A stretch of 64,000 nt of DNA from Anaerotruncus rubiinfantis (GTDB lineage Bacteria; Bacillota; Clostridia; Oscillospirales; Ruminococcaceae): the NCBI RefSeq assembly GCF_900078395.1, contig NZ_FKLA01000009.1:1998614-2062613 (forward strand), given 5' to 3'. The notes beneath the pieces are model-generated. The model saw nothing but the letters and a program-made list of their open reading frames with translations. It did not search any database and was not told where the DNA came from. The translations under genes were made by a program, and so were the position numbers. Every line of letters begins with the position of its first letter. Position 1 is the stretch's first letter. Positions 27,626-36,392 of the stretch are shown piece by piece.

Positions 27626-28645
27626 TCAGGTAAAATCAAAGACAACCTTCAGCATCTGTCCCGCGTTGTTGCTGAACTCCTCAAAAGCCCGGGGGGCATC
27701 GGTCCATTTATAGGTGTTGGTGACAATCCGGTCGATGTCCACCTTGCCGCTTTTCACCAAATCGATCAATTCAAGAAAATCTTTCTTGTAGGCGTTGCGG
27801 GAACCAAAGATGTTCAGTTCCTTCTTTTGGATCATGGTAAAGTTGAAGTCAAGATTTTTCTTGCCGACGCCGATGAGGACCATCCGCCCGCCGAACGCCA
27901 CCGCATCAATGCAGTTCTGGAAGGTGGATGGTAAGCCGACCGCCTCGATTGTGACATCAAAGCCGTTGCCGCCAGTGATCCCATTGACCGCTTTCGCAAG
28001 CGCGTCTGGCCCGTCGTTGAGGATGGTGCCGTCAATCCCAAAGCCCTCGGCATACGCGAGCTTGCCCTCGGCAACGTCAGCCAGGTATACCTTGGCGCCT
28101 TTGGACTTCGCGGCCACCGCCGCCAGAACGCCGATGGTGCCAGCACCGATGACCAGCGCCTTGTCCCCCGGCTGAATATTCGCGCGGGATACGCCGTGGT
28201 AGCTGATGCAGAATGGTTCGATCAGCGCAAGGGTTTTCGCAGGCAGCCCCTTGCCGTCATAGATGCGCTCAATGGGCATGGCAATGTATTCGGCGAAAGC
28301 GCCTTCCCGCTGCACACCCATCGTCTGGTTGCCGGTGCAGCAGTTGACCAGCCCGCGCTGGCAGGAATAGCAGTGGCCACAGTTGAAGTAGGGGTTCGCG
28401 GTAACGACCATGCCGGGTTTGAGTCCTTTGTCGTTCGGGCCGACCTCTACGATCTCAGCGGAAAACTCATGACCCGGGATAAGCGGATAGGAGGCGTATG
28501 CCATCGTTCCGCGGTATGTACCCAAATCGCTGCCGCAGATTCCGCCGTACAGGAGTTTCAGCAGCGCTTCGCCTTCTTTGAGGGCAGGCTTTTCCACTTC
28601 GCAGATTTCGACCTGGCCCGGTGCATTGATTCGGATTGCTTTCAT
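27626..28645 (-). CDS. Zinc-dependent alcohol/polyol dehydrogenase (MDR family)
   Basis: A 339-residue medium-chain dehydrogenase. Catalytic zinc ligands C in GGICGSDLG and the GHEF histidine-glutamate pair; the structural zinc site is CGHCYSCQRGLVNCC; the Rossmann motif is IGAGTIGVLAA near residue 167. It resembles sorbitol, threonine or galactonate dehydrogenases, using NAD(P). ATG at 28645 follows GGAGG by 8 bases. It is divergent from a GntR regulator with a TTGTATACAA palindrome just upstream, which suggests the regulator controls this gene. Substrate unknown. Confidence 0.92.
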   Translation of the reverse strand: MKAIRINAPGQVEICEVEKPALKEGEALLKLLYGGICGSDLGTYRGTMAYASYPLIPGHEFSAEIVEVGPNDKGLKPGMVVTANPYFNCGHCYSCQRGLVNCCTGNQTMGVQREGAFAEYIAMPIERIYDGKGLPAKTLALIEPFCISYHGVSRANIQPGDKALVIGAGTIGVLAAVAAKSKGAKVYLADVAEGKLAYAEGFGIDGTILNDGPDALAKAVNGITGGNGFDVTIEAVGLPSTFQNCIDAVAFGGRMVLIGVGKKNLDFNFTMIQKKELNIFGSRNAYKKDFLELIDLVKSGKVDIDRIVTNTYKWTDAPRAFEEFSNNAGQMLKVVFDFT

Positions 28646-28952
28646 CAAAAATTCCTCCAGATTTCTATAGATTTTTTGCATGTGACTTCCGACCGTTCCC
28701 GATCCAAAGCACGTCTTGTATACAACAAAAGATACTGGATGATTCACTGATTGTCAATTGATATTTTATATTTTTTATAAATCTTATTTATTTTATCCAA
28801 TGATCACTCCTATTTTATGTGAATTTTTTATAATATACAATCGTTCTGCAATGTATTAAAATAAACGGTAGACTCCTTAAATCATCCCGTTTGGGATACT
28901 TCACATATATTTTCGACTTTACGCGACGTTTTCTCAGGAAAGGAAATCGGAA
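28646..28952. other. AT-rich divergent promoter region between Zn-dehydrogenase and gntR
   Basis: A 307-base gap with strongly AT-rich DNA around 28745-28860 and the palindrome TTGTATACAA at 28716-28725. No gene seen. It probably carries promoters for both genes. Confidence 0.55.
28716..28725. promoter_or_regulatory. Candidate GntR operator TTGTATACAA
   Basis: Perfect 10-base palindrome 71 bases upstream of the Zn-dehydrogenase start. FadR-subfamily GntR regulators often bind TNGTATACNA-like palindromes. A second TGTATACA lies just after the gntR gene. Confidence 0.55.
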
Positions 28953-29606
28953 ATGAAAAAAGAAAGCCTGAAACTACAAGCTTACAACATTATCAAAGAA
29001 AAAATCGTCAACTGCGAATATGCGCCCAATACCCTGCTCAACGAGGAAAAGCTACGCGAGGAAATCAACGCCAGCCGTACCCCTATCCGGGACGCGCTCA
29101 GCCGCCTGGAACAGGAAGGCCTCATCGTTATCCTTCCAAAGAAAGGGATTATGGTTTCCGGCCTTTCGATCAGCGAAGTCAATATGATTTTTGAGGTACG
29201 CATGCTTGTGGAACCCTACGCCCTTGAAACCTATGGCCGCACGCTGAGCGACGAGGTTTTTCTCGGATTTTATTCTCAATTTTCCAACCAACAGGAATCC
29301 CCGCCGGACCGTTATTTTGAGCTGGACGACGAATTCCATCACACCATTGTGGGAGCGATGCCGAACCGGTTCCTGCTCAACACTTACGAGGGAATCCACA
29401 CCCAAAACCTCCGGTTTCGGGTGATGACCGGACAGGAGCAGGCTGAGCGTATCGAGAACACGGTCAGCGAACATATCGCGATTGCGAAAGCCTGTCTGAA
29501 AAAGGACTGGGCGCTCGCCGCCGGAGAGCTGCGCCGCCATCTGATCCAGTCCAAAAACGCCACCTTCGACTTGCTTCTCAAAAATCAGAATTTTTCGATC
29601 CGATAG
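28953..29606 (+). CDS. GntR-family regulator, FadR/FCD subfamily
   Basis: A 217-residue repressor-type protein: winged-helix domain 5-70 (NEEKLREEINASRTPIRDAL) and an all-helical FCD ligand domain 75-210 with metal-binding-type residues (D and H in DDEFHHTI, H in VSEHIAIAKAC and RRHL). FCD proteins commonly sense sugar acids or other carboxylates. ATG has GGAAAGGAA upstream. It is divergent from the Zn-dehydrogenase and flanked by two TGTATACA sites. The gene's stop lies inside its own terminator. Confidence 0.93.
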   Translation: MKKESLKLQAYNIIKEKIVNCEYAPNTLLNEEKLREEINASRTPIRDALSRLEQEGLIVILPKKGIMVSGLSISEVNMIFEVRMLVEPYALETYGRTLSDEVFLGFYSQFSNQQESPPDRYFELDDEFHHTIVGAMPNRFLLNTYEGIHTQNLRFRVMTGQEQAERIENTVSEHIAIAKACLKKDWALAAGELRRHLIQSKNATFDLLLKNQNFSIR

Positions 29607-29626
29607 GTAGGATCGAAAAATTTTTA
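29591..29626 (+). terminator. Terminator of gntR
   Basis: Arms TTCGATCC (29594-29601) and GGATCGAA (29610-29617) followed by AAATTTTT. The hairpin includes the end of the coding region. Confidence 0.85.
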
Positions 29627-29631
29627 GATGT

Positions 29632-29639
29632 TGTATACA
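29632..29639. promoter_or_regulatory. Second TGTATACA site
   Basis: TGTATACA within ATG-TTGTATACA-TCAT, downstream of gntR and about 370 bases before the histidine kinase. Same core as the palindrome at 28716. Confidence 0.4.
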
Positions 29640-29931
29640 TCATAAGCCAGTCATAAGAAACAAGACTTCAGATCGCCTGTCTCACACTCTAGCATCGCTT
29701 CGCGGCTTCTTTTCAGAATCGGAGAAAAGGCATCCACGCAAAACTTCAGCGGGGATGCCTTTTTCTGTCCGAAAGCGCGCGTCTTCACGTTTGTCATAAA
29801 AATATCCCCTATTCAGGATTTAAAATATATTTCGTGACCTAACTTCTATAAAATGTCCCGGATATCAGCGGAAAAACCTGCCAAAACGCTTTCTATTTTC
29901 CTACGACAGGCATATAATAAAATTACACTAT

Positions 29932-29953
29932 TTCTGCGCGTCTTCTGCGCGTC
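29932..29953. repeat. Tandem duplication of TTCTGCGCGTC
   Basis: Two exact adjacent copies (29932-29942 and 29943-29953) just downstream of a TATAAT, in the likely 5' leader of the histidine kinase gene. Confidence 0.8.
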
Positions 29954-30007
29954 AAACCCCAAAGGATGTCAGGCGTAGAATACCCCACTGGATGAGGAGC
30001 GGAAACC

Positions 30008-32428
30008 ATGTCTGCTGAAAATTTGAAAAATCTGCTGGATGCGTTGGCTGATATCAGCGTCTATGTGATTGAGGAGTCGACTCACAAGCTGCTGTATTTT
30101 AATCGGCGCTGTCAGGATACCGGCCGCGGAAAGGCTGCGCTCGGAACAAAATGCCACGAAGTCTGGCCCGAGGTCTGCGCAAACTGTCCGCTTAATCTGC
30201 TTGGAGATAAACAGTCCGGCCGGCTTGTCTGTTATGATCCGCTCCTGCGGTCCACTGTCGACGTCACCGCAAACCGGATTTTCTGGGATGGGCAGATCCC
30301 GGCGGTGGTCGTGACCGCCTCCCCGCACAAATTGGACTTTGAGGAAGAACAGGGTCTGCAAAAAATTGAACAGATGTATGCCAAAAGCCTTGTAACGGTT
30401 TTTGGCGAGTGTATTATCGCCAATCTTACAGCTGATTATTACGTCAACTGCCAGAAGGATTCCCTCTGGACAGACATCCCGGAACAGGGAAACTTCGAGA
30501 TGGAAAACTACAAATATGCAAAGAAAGTGCTGCATCCCGACGATCTGGAGGCCTTCAACCACCATTTTTCCCGACAGGCGATGCTTCGGCTGTTTGGAGA
30601 AGGAAAAAAACAAATATCCAAGAGGCTGCGTCGTTTGACTTCAGACGGAACCTATCACATGGTGGATTTCCATGCGGCAAAAATTCAAGCGCTCGGAGAC
30701 GCGGAATGCTGGTGTGTACTGGTTTTCCGTGATGTCCAGGATGAATTTCTGCTGGAACAGCAGCGCAATGTGGAAATCAGCCAGCTTGCGACTGCCGCAA
30801 AAATTGCCTATCAGATGCTGATTGCCGTAAACCTGACCCAAAACACCTATCACATGCTTGAGTATGAGCGTTTTCCCGTCAAAAAGCCCGGCGACGCGGG
30901 CAGCTTCGATGACCTCATCGAAGCCGAGCTTGCCACTGTCCATCCGGATCACCGCCCGGAATTCATCGGTAAATTTTCGCGTGGCGCTTTGACCGCCGCT
31001 TTTTCCGGCGGCGAACGCATTGTGACAATGAAGGTGCCCCACCTTGGCGCAGACGGCATTTATCACTGGAACTTTACCCAGGTCGTCCGGGTCGAAAGTC
31101 CCTACACCGACGATTTGATTGAAATTACCCTTTCGCGGAACATCGACGACGAACGCCGGATACAGGAAGAGCTGCTCGAAAAGGAACGCCGGACCAAGGT
31201 GCTGCTTGAGGAAGCGTTGCAGAAAGCGGAAAGAGCCAGCCAGGCCAAAAGCGATTTCCTTTCGAGGATGAGCCATGATATCCGCACCCCCATGAATGCG
31301 ATCATGGGGATGACCGAACTTGCACAGCTTCATCTCGGCAGCGAAGAAAAGCTGCGGGACTACCTGCAAAAGATCGCAAGCTCCGGCGCGCATCTGCTCG
31401 GTCTTATCAACGAAGTGCTGGATGTCAGCAAGATTGAAAGCGGAGCGGTGGGGCTGGAAGAAGCCGAATTTGACCTTCGCGACCTGGTTCGGGACACAGT
31501 GGAGCTGGTCCGTATCCCCATCGAAAAAAAACAGCAGGAACTGACAGTGAAGCTTGACGAAGGCCTCCATTCCCGGGTGGTTGGGGATGCGCGGCGGCTC
31601 AAACAGGTGCTGGTCAATATCCTTGAAAACGCTTCAAAATATTCTGGCGAACATGGGCAGATCTCCTTCTCGCTGGAGGAGCTCAAAAAGGGCGAACGGC
31701 TGGCCGGCACCTACCGGTTTGCGGTAGCGGATAATGGGATTGGGATGAAACCGGAATATCTGGAGCATATTTTTGAGCCGTTTAGCCGGGCTGATGACAG
31801 CCGCACCAGCAAAATCACCGGGACCGGCCTGGGAATGACGATCGTGCAGAGCATTGTTGCGATGATGGGCGGCGACATCCAAGTGGAAAGTGCGTACGGG
31901 AAGGGCTCCCGATTCCAGATTACAATCTGTCTGTCAAAATGTGACGTTCCAACCGTCATGACGCCGCCGGAAAAGCATCGGGTGAGGGATTCTTTTCCCG
32001 GCCTGCGGATCTTGCTGGTGGAAGATAATGAACTCAACCGGCAGATTGCCGCCGAGATGCTTGGGCTGTTGGGAGTGAGTGTTGAAATTGCCGAAAACGG
32101 CAGGCAGGCGGTGGATGCGATTTTTTCCCATCCCCCGCTGTATTATGATATGGTTTTTATGGATATCCAGATGCCGGTCCTGAACGGTTACAATGCTACC
32201 CGCGAGATCCGGGAGTCAGGCTTGGAGCGGATCGACGAACTCCCGATCGTCGCAATGACAGCCGACGCTTTTGCCGAAGACGCCAGACAGGCGCGGCTGG
32301 CTGGGATGGACGGGCATCTTGCCAAGCCGATTTCCATTGACCAGCTGAAAAGCGCCCTTTCCAACTGCCTGCTCTGGAAACAGCGCAACCGGCCGGACCG
32401 AGCGGCTTGGGAAGATACCGCTCATTAG
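30008..32428 (+). CDS. Soluble hybrid sensor histidine kinase/response regulator
   Basis: An 806-residue cytosolic protein with no transmembrane segment. Residues 10-105 look like a first PAS-type sensor with four cysteines (C35, C49, C57, C60); 120-245 and 255-380 look like two more PAS-type domains (HPDD near 176, HPDHRPEF near 312). A coiled coil at 380-415 leads to HisKA with phospho-accepting H423 (FLSRMSHDIRTPMN), then HATPase (NASKYS, DNGIGM, GTGLGM) and a receiver domain with phospho-acceptor D719 in FMDIQMP. No separate output protein or HPt domain is adjacent. The signal and the target are unknown. Confidence 0.93.
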   Translation: MSAENLKNLLDALADISVYVIEESTHKLLYFNRRCQDTGRGKAALGTKCHEVWPEVCANCPLNLLGDKQSGRLVCYDPLLRSTVDVTANRIFWDGQIPAVVVTASPHKLDFEEEQGLQKIEQMYAKSLVTVFGECIIANLTADYYVNCQKDSLWTDIPEQGNFEMENYKYAKKVLHPDDLEAFNHHFSRQAMLRLFGEGKKQISKRLRRLTSDGTYHMVDFHAAKIQALGDAECWCVLVFRDVQDEFLLEQQRNVEISQLATAAKIAYQMLIAVNLTQNTYHMLEYERFPVKKPGDAGSFDDLIEAELATVHPDHRPEFIGKFSRGALTAAFSGGERIVTMKVPHLGADGIYHWNFTQVVRVESPYTDDLIEITLSRNIDDERRIQEELLEKERRTKVLLEEALQKAERASQAKSDFLSRMSHDIRTPMNAIMGMTELAQLHLGSEEKLRDYLQKIASSGAHLLGLINEVLDVSKIESGAVGLEEAEFDLRDLVRDTVELVRIPIEKKQQELTVKLDEGLHSRVVGDARRLKQVLVNILENASKYSGEHGQISFSLEELKKGERLAGTYRFAVADNGIGMKPEYLEHIFEPFSRADDSRTSKITGTGLGMTIVQSIVAMMGGDIQVESAYGKGSRFQITICLSKCDVPTVMTPPEKHRVRDSFPGLRILLVEDNELNRQIAAEMLGLLGVSVEIAENGRQAVDAIFSHPPLYYDMVFMDIQMPVLNGYNATREIRESGLERIDELPIVAMTADAFAEDARQARLAGMDGHLAKPISIDQLKSALSNCLLWKQRNRPDRAAWEDTAH

Positions 32429-32488
32429 CGGGGAAAACAGCTTTTTAGGGATGGTCAATCGCACCGTATAGGACTGCTGCATTTCGGC

Positions 32489-32522
32489 AAAGAGCCGGCT
32501 GACGAAAGTCAGCCGGCTCTTT
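32489..32522. terminator. Bidirectional terminator between histidine kinase and gldA-like gene
   Basis: Perfect inverted repeat AAAGAGCCGGCTGAC / GTCAGCCGGCTCTTT between two convergent genes, 60 bases after the kinase stop and 17 bases after the dehydrogenase stop. Confidence 0.85.
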
Positions 32523-32538
32523 GCCGTGGGATTTCTAT

Positions 32539-33654
32539 CTAATTTTCCGCAAGATAGCTTCTTCCGATCTCGTCCGCCGCGATGATCGCGTTATACACGA
32601 GGTCTTCAGTGATCAAAAAAGGTTCGGAATAGATCAGGCTGTTGCCTTTTGTGGTCTTATGCGCGACGGCAGAAACATTTTCCGGCGTTGGATCAATGTC
32701 CATCTGCCCAAGGGTCACCGGCAGTCCCAGCTTTACCAGAAACCGCATGATCCGGTCGAGCTCTTCGGCTGGGGTGTTCTCCAGCACCATCTGCACCACG
32801 ATGCCGAACGCGACCTTTTCGCCGTGCAGATATTTGTGGGTACAGGGCAGCTCGGTCAGGCCCGAGTGGATGCCGTGCGCGGTCGAACAGCCGGTGTTCT
32901 GGAACCCGAGGCCGGAAAGGAGGGTGTTCGCTTCGATGACGTTTTCGACCGCTTCGGTCAGCGCGCCTCGTTCAAGCGCCTGTACCGCCCTGAGACCGTC
33001 CGCCATCAGGATGTCATACGCCATCTTCGCAATCGCCATACCCGCTTTGCAGCGTCGATAACCGGTACCGATATAATTTTCGTGATCGGAAGCGTCGTTT
33101 GCCCGCGCTTCAAACCAGGTGGCCAGCGCGTCCGCAATACCCGCTATAAACAGGCGTTTCGGCGCTTTGAGGATGATTTCGGTATCCATTAGGACAATTT
33201 CCGAGTTGCGCTTCATCTTGACGGCCGCGCGGTGCTCCCCCTTTTCGGTGTAGAGGATGCCAAGCTCGCTCACCGGCGCGTCGGTCGATGCCGCGGTCGG
33301 CATAATGATGAGCGGCGTTTCCAGCCCGTTAGCCACAAACTTCGCGGTATCGAGCGTCTTCCCGCCGCCCACACCGACAAAAATCTGAGCCCCGAAGGCC
33401 TTCGCGGCTTCGGTTACGCGGTCGATCTCGCTTTGGCAGCATTCACCGCCGAATTTCGCAGTTTCATAGCACGAACCGGTTTCTGCATAAATTTCCTTTA
33501 ATCGCGCGTTCAGCTCGGTATGGAGAAAACCATCGATCAAAAAATATGCCTTTTCACCATAAATGGAGGTGTATTTCTGAAGATTGTTGAATTCTCCAGG
33601 TCCCTGGATATATTTGAGTGGACTACCAAAGGCCCGGCCAGTGGTTTGTACCAT
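32539..33654 (-). CDS. gldA: Glycerol dehydrogenase-like zinc/iron alcohol dehydrogenase
   Basis: A 371-residue family III dehydrogenase. NAD-binding GVGGGKTLDTAKF near residue 94, metal ligands D in GIADALATWFEAR (about 171), H in AHGIHSGL (about 254) and H in LHGEKVAFG (about 271), matching GldA. It interconverts glycerol/dihydroxyacetone or a related polyol. Strong ribosome site TAGGAGGGG. Last gene of the ten-gene operon that starts at 43427, 28 bases after dctM. Given its neighbours, the true substrate may be a longer polyol or a hydroxyketone. Confidence 0.9.
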   Translation of the reverse strand: MVQTTGRAFGSPLKYIQGPGEFNNLQKYTSIYGEKAYFLIDGFLHTELNARLKEIYAETGSCYETAKFGGECCQSEIDRVTEAAKAFGAQIFVGVGGGKTLDTAKFVANGLETPLIIMPTAASTDAPVSELGILYTEKGEHRAAVKMKRNSEIVLMDTEIILKAPKRLFIAGIADALATWFEARANDASDHENYIGTGYRRCKAGMAIAKMAYDILMADGLRAVQALERGALTEAVENVIEANTLLSGLGFQNTGCSTAHGIHSGLTELPCTHKYLHGEKVAFGIVVQMVLENTPAEELDRIMRFLVKLGLPVTLGQMDIDPTPENVSAVAHKTTKGNSLIYSEPFLITEDLVYNAIIAADEIGRSYLAEN

Positions 33655-33682
33655 AAGACTTCCCCTCCTATTATTCGTTTGT

Positions 33683-34969
33683 TCAGCGCATCAGCACATT
33701 TGGAACCAGGGTCGCAACACCAGGAATGAAAATAATTAGAATCATTGTGGTGACGATAAAAATGACAATCGGAATGATATAGCGCGCAACCTCCTTGATA
33801 TTCGCACCGGCAATACTCATGGAAAGGAACAGATAGACGCCGACCGGTGGTGTGACGCCGCCAAGCACCGTCGAGATGCAGAACAGCACGCCGAACTGGA
33901 CCGGGTCCACGCCGAGCCCCATGACCACCGGATAGATGACCGGCAACAGCACGACCATGGCGGCGATCGTCTCCATGAAGCAGCCGATGATCATCATGAT
34001 CACCGTGATAATCAACATGATGATGATTGGGTTGGTCGAGATTGAAAGCAGGAAATTGCTGATCATGTCACCGACATTCTCCACCGCGAAGATGTAGCTG
34101 TAGATGGTCGCGATGCCCATGATCATCATGATCATGGCCGAGGATTCGGTCGCGCGGCGGAAGATGCTGAGCAGTTCCTTCACCTTGATGGTTCGATAGA
34201 TGAAAAATCCGCAGATGAGCCCGTAGACACAAGCCACAATCCCCGCTTCGGTCGGGGTGAACACGCCGGAGATGACGCCGCCAATGATAATAAGCGGTGT
34301 GATCAGCGCAAAAAAGGATTTGCGCAGGGTGGTCAGCAGATCCTTTATGCTGAAGGTTCCGGTTCCCTGATCGACATGATGCTTTTTCGCGTAGTAAAAA
34401 CACATCAACATCATTGCGCCGCCGATCAGGATACCCGGCAGCACGCCGCCCAAAAACAGCTTGCCGACCGAGTCACCAGTGAGCGAGCCATAGATGATCA
34501 TGTTCATGCTCGGCGGGATGATCGGGCCGAGCGCGCCGCCGCCCGCAATCAGCGCCGCGACGAAGCCGCGGTTGTAGCCGGTCTTTTTCAGCTGCGGGGT
34601 GGTCAGCGAACCGATCGCGCTGATCGAAGCCGCGCCGGAGCCGGAGATGGCCGCAAAGATCATATTGGCCAGAACGCACACCGCGCCGAGGCCGCCTTTC
34701 ATCCAGGAAACGCACGCCCGGCAGAAATCCAGAATCCGGTCTGAGAGTTTTGCCGCCCCCATGATTTCGCCCGCCAGGATAAAGAACGGGCAGGCCATCA
34801 GCGGAAAAGAATTGAGTCCGCGCACAATCTGCTGCACCACCATAAAAAGCGGCGCATCGCCGCCAAATGCGACCGCGCACAATCCGGAAAGCCCGATTGC
34901 GAAACAGACCGGCACACCGATTGCAATAAAAATCAGCAGCAGTACGACTGCGATTGCAAGCATACTCAT
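33683..34969 (-). CDS. dctM: TRAP transporter large permease DctM
   Basis: A 428-residue membrane protein with about 12-13 hydrophobic segments and the DctM hallmark regions FPLMACPFFILAGEIMG, GSGAASISAIG and GGVTPPVGVYLF. It carries out solute/Na+ symport with the DctQ and DctP partners of the same operon. ATG 34969 overlaps the dctQ stop as ATGA; a longer upstream reading is just frame overlap within dctQ. Organic-acid or sugar-acid uptake is the usual role. Confidence 0.95.
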   Translation of the reverse strand: MSMLAIAVVLLLIFIAIGVPVCFAIGLSGLCAVAFGGDAPLFMVVQQIVRGLNSFPLMACPFFILAGEIMGAAKLSDRILDFCRACVSWMKGGLGAVCVLANMIFAAISGSGAASISAIGSLTTPQLKKTGYNRGFVAALIAGGGALGPIIPPSMNMIIYGSLTGDSVGKLFLGGVLPGILIGGAMMLMCFYYAKKHHVDQGTGTFSIKDLLTTLRKSFFALITPLIIIGGVISGVFTPTEAGIVACVYGLICGFFIYRTIKVKELLSIFRRATESSAMIMMIMGIATIYSYIFAVENVGDMISNFLLSISTNPIIIMLIITVIMMIIGCFMETIAAMVVLLPVIYPVVMGLGVDPVQFGVLFCISTVLGGVTPPVGVYLFLSMSIAGANIKEVARYIIPIVIFIVTTMILIIFIPGVATLVPNVLMR

Positions 34970-35463
34970 TCGTCTTTCTCCCCCTTCCAGATCGCAGCTG
35001 TCGTTTTGGGAAGCGTTGCAATATAAGAAAGCAGCATCATCACCGCCCCCACAGCAAAAGAGGCATAGACAAACGAGAAGGACAGCGGCAGGGTCGCAGC
35101 CATCGAGCTCTTGGTCCTGTTGATCAGTTCGATCGAAGCCGGAAAGATCCACACTAGGAACACCACGCACATCAGTCTTCCAATCAGATATAGAACCGCC
35201 TTGGTTTTGTTGTTCTTGAGAAATCCTTGCAGGATATCGATGGAAACATGGCCGTCGCTGCGCACCGTAAGCGCGGCGCCAATGAACACCATCCAGATGC
35301 AGCAGAACCGCATCGTCTCCTCCGACCACGGGATCGAATAGTTGAAAACGTATCGGCCACAGACCTGGATCGTGCCGAGGACCACGATCGCCCCGAACAG
35401 AATCGCACAGGCCCACACCTGCAGCATTTCAATAAAATGATCTATCTTGTGGAAAATTTTCAT
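34966..35463 (-). CDS. dctQ: TRAP transporter small permease DctQ
   Basis: A 165-residue protein with four transmembrane helices and the DctQ signature VFNYSIPWSEETMRFCCIWMVFIGAA. AAAAGGAG ribosome site. Coupled to dctM by a 4-base overlap. Together with DctM and DctP it makes a complete TRAP importer. Confidence 0.95.
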   Translation of the reverse strand: MKIFHKIDHFIEMLQVWACAILFGAIVVLGTIQVCGRYVFNYSIPWSEETMRFCCIWMVFIGAALTVRSDGHVSIDILQGFLKNNKTKAVLYLIGRLMCVVFLVWIFPASIELINRTKSSMAATLPLSFSFVYASFAVGAVMMLLSYIATLPKTTAAIWKGEKDE

Positions 35464-35478
35464 AGCCGTTCTCCTTTT

Positions 35479-36318
35479 TCAAGGTTTTCGCCCGCGATGA
35501 TCATCCGTTTCGGGAACCGGCAGATTGAGCCCCGGCTTGGCGCAGTGGGCCATCCCCGCATCCACAAAAATCTCATTCGCGCTGATCGCGCCCGCGGCGC
35601 TGCTTGCCAGAAACAGGCCGGTGAATGCGATCTCCTGCGGGTCGATGAACCGGCGCTGCGGGACATAGGACAGGATGAGCTCCCGCGCTTCTTCGGTCGA
35701 TATCCCATGCAGGTCGCCCAGCCGCTCGACCATCTGGTCCGCCATCGCAGTCTTTGCCCAGCCCGGGCAGATCGCATTGACGGTGACTCCATAGGGGGCC
35801 AGCTCGAGCGCCCACACCCTTGTAACACCGGAAACAGCCGCTTTTGTAAAGGTGTAGGGCGAGTAGGTCTCCATGCCGACCGCCGCCTGAATGGAGGATA
35901 TGTTGATGATCCGTCCGCGCCCGCTTTTTTTCAGCATCGGGACGAGACGCTTGGTCACCAGCATCAATCCACGCACGTTCACCTTGTAAAGCCGATCGAG
36001 CGTATCTGTTTCCAGTTCGCCTATCTGCTGTTTGGCAATGATCCCCGCGATATTGCAAAGCGCGTCGATCCCCCCGAATTGTGCCGCCGTTTCCCGGGCG
36101 GCTTTTTCGATGCTGTCTTCTCTGCAAACGTCGGTTTCGCAGAAGAGATACCGCTGCGGAAAACGCTGTGCCAGCCTCTTGGCCGGATCACTCTCCTGGA
36201 GATCCCAGTTGGCAACATACGCTCCATGTTCCAAAAATGCTTCTGCAAACGCTATGCCGATCACCCCGGAAGCACCGGTGATCACTGTCTTGATTCCCAT
36301 GACGTCGATTTCCTGCAT
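35479..36318 (-). CDS. Short-chain dehydrogenase/reductase
   Basis: A 279-residue SDR with the cofactor motif TGASGVIG near residue 13, NIAG about 95, catalytic serine in NISSIQ about 147, and YTFTK (YxxxK) about 160. The PGWAKT motif follows. It resembles gluconate 5-dehydrogenase/2-deoxygluconate 3-dehydrogenase-type enzymes and should oxidise a secondary alcohol on a sugar, sugar acid or polyol. ATG 36318 follows AAGGGGGGG by 7 bases. Between dctP and dctQ in the ten-gene operon, so probably dedicated to the imported substrate. Confidence 0.9.
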   Translation of the reverse strand: MQEIDVMGIKTVITGASGVIGIAFAEAFLEHGAYVANWDLQESDPAKRLAQRFPQRYLFCETDVCREDSIEKAARETAAQFGGIDALCNIAGIIAKQQIGELETDTLDRLYKVNVRGLMLVTKRLVPMLKKSGRGRIINISSIQAAVGMETYSPYTFTKAAVSGVTRVWALELAPYGVTVNAICPGWAKTAMADQMVERLGDLHGISTEEARELILSYVPQRRFIDPQEIAFTGLFLASSAAGAISANEIFVDAGMAHCAKPGLNLPVPETDDHRGRKP

Positions 36319-36392
36319 ACAAAGCCCCCCTTCCCTTTCAGACCGGGAGCGCATACCCACCCCCGGTCAACTGTGACATTTTCTTTGCAGAT

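Larger units (their letters stand above)
29607..30007. other. 401-base region before the hybrid histidine kinase
   Basis: No gene seen. It contains TGTATACA (29632-29639), an isolated hairpin AAAGGCATCC / GGGATGCCTTT followed by TTTCTG (about 29724-29766) that looks like a terminator with no gene before it, a TATAAT at 29913-29918 and a tandem 11-base duplication. Confidence 0.5.

Noticed and set aside
29724..29766. Small RNA gene ending in the AAAGGCATCC hairpin
   Set aside because: The hairpin looks like a terminator, but I could not find a matching promoter or a structured RNA before it.
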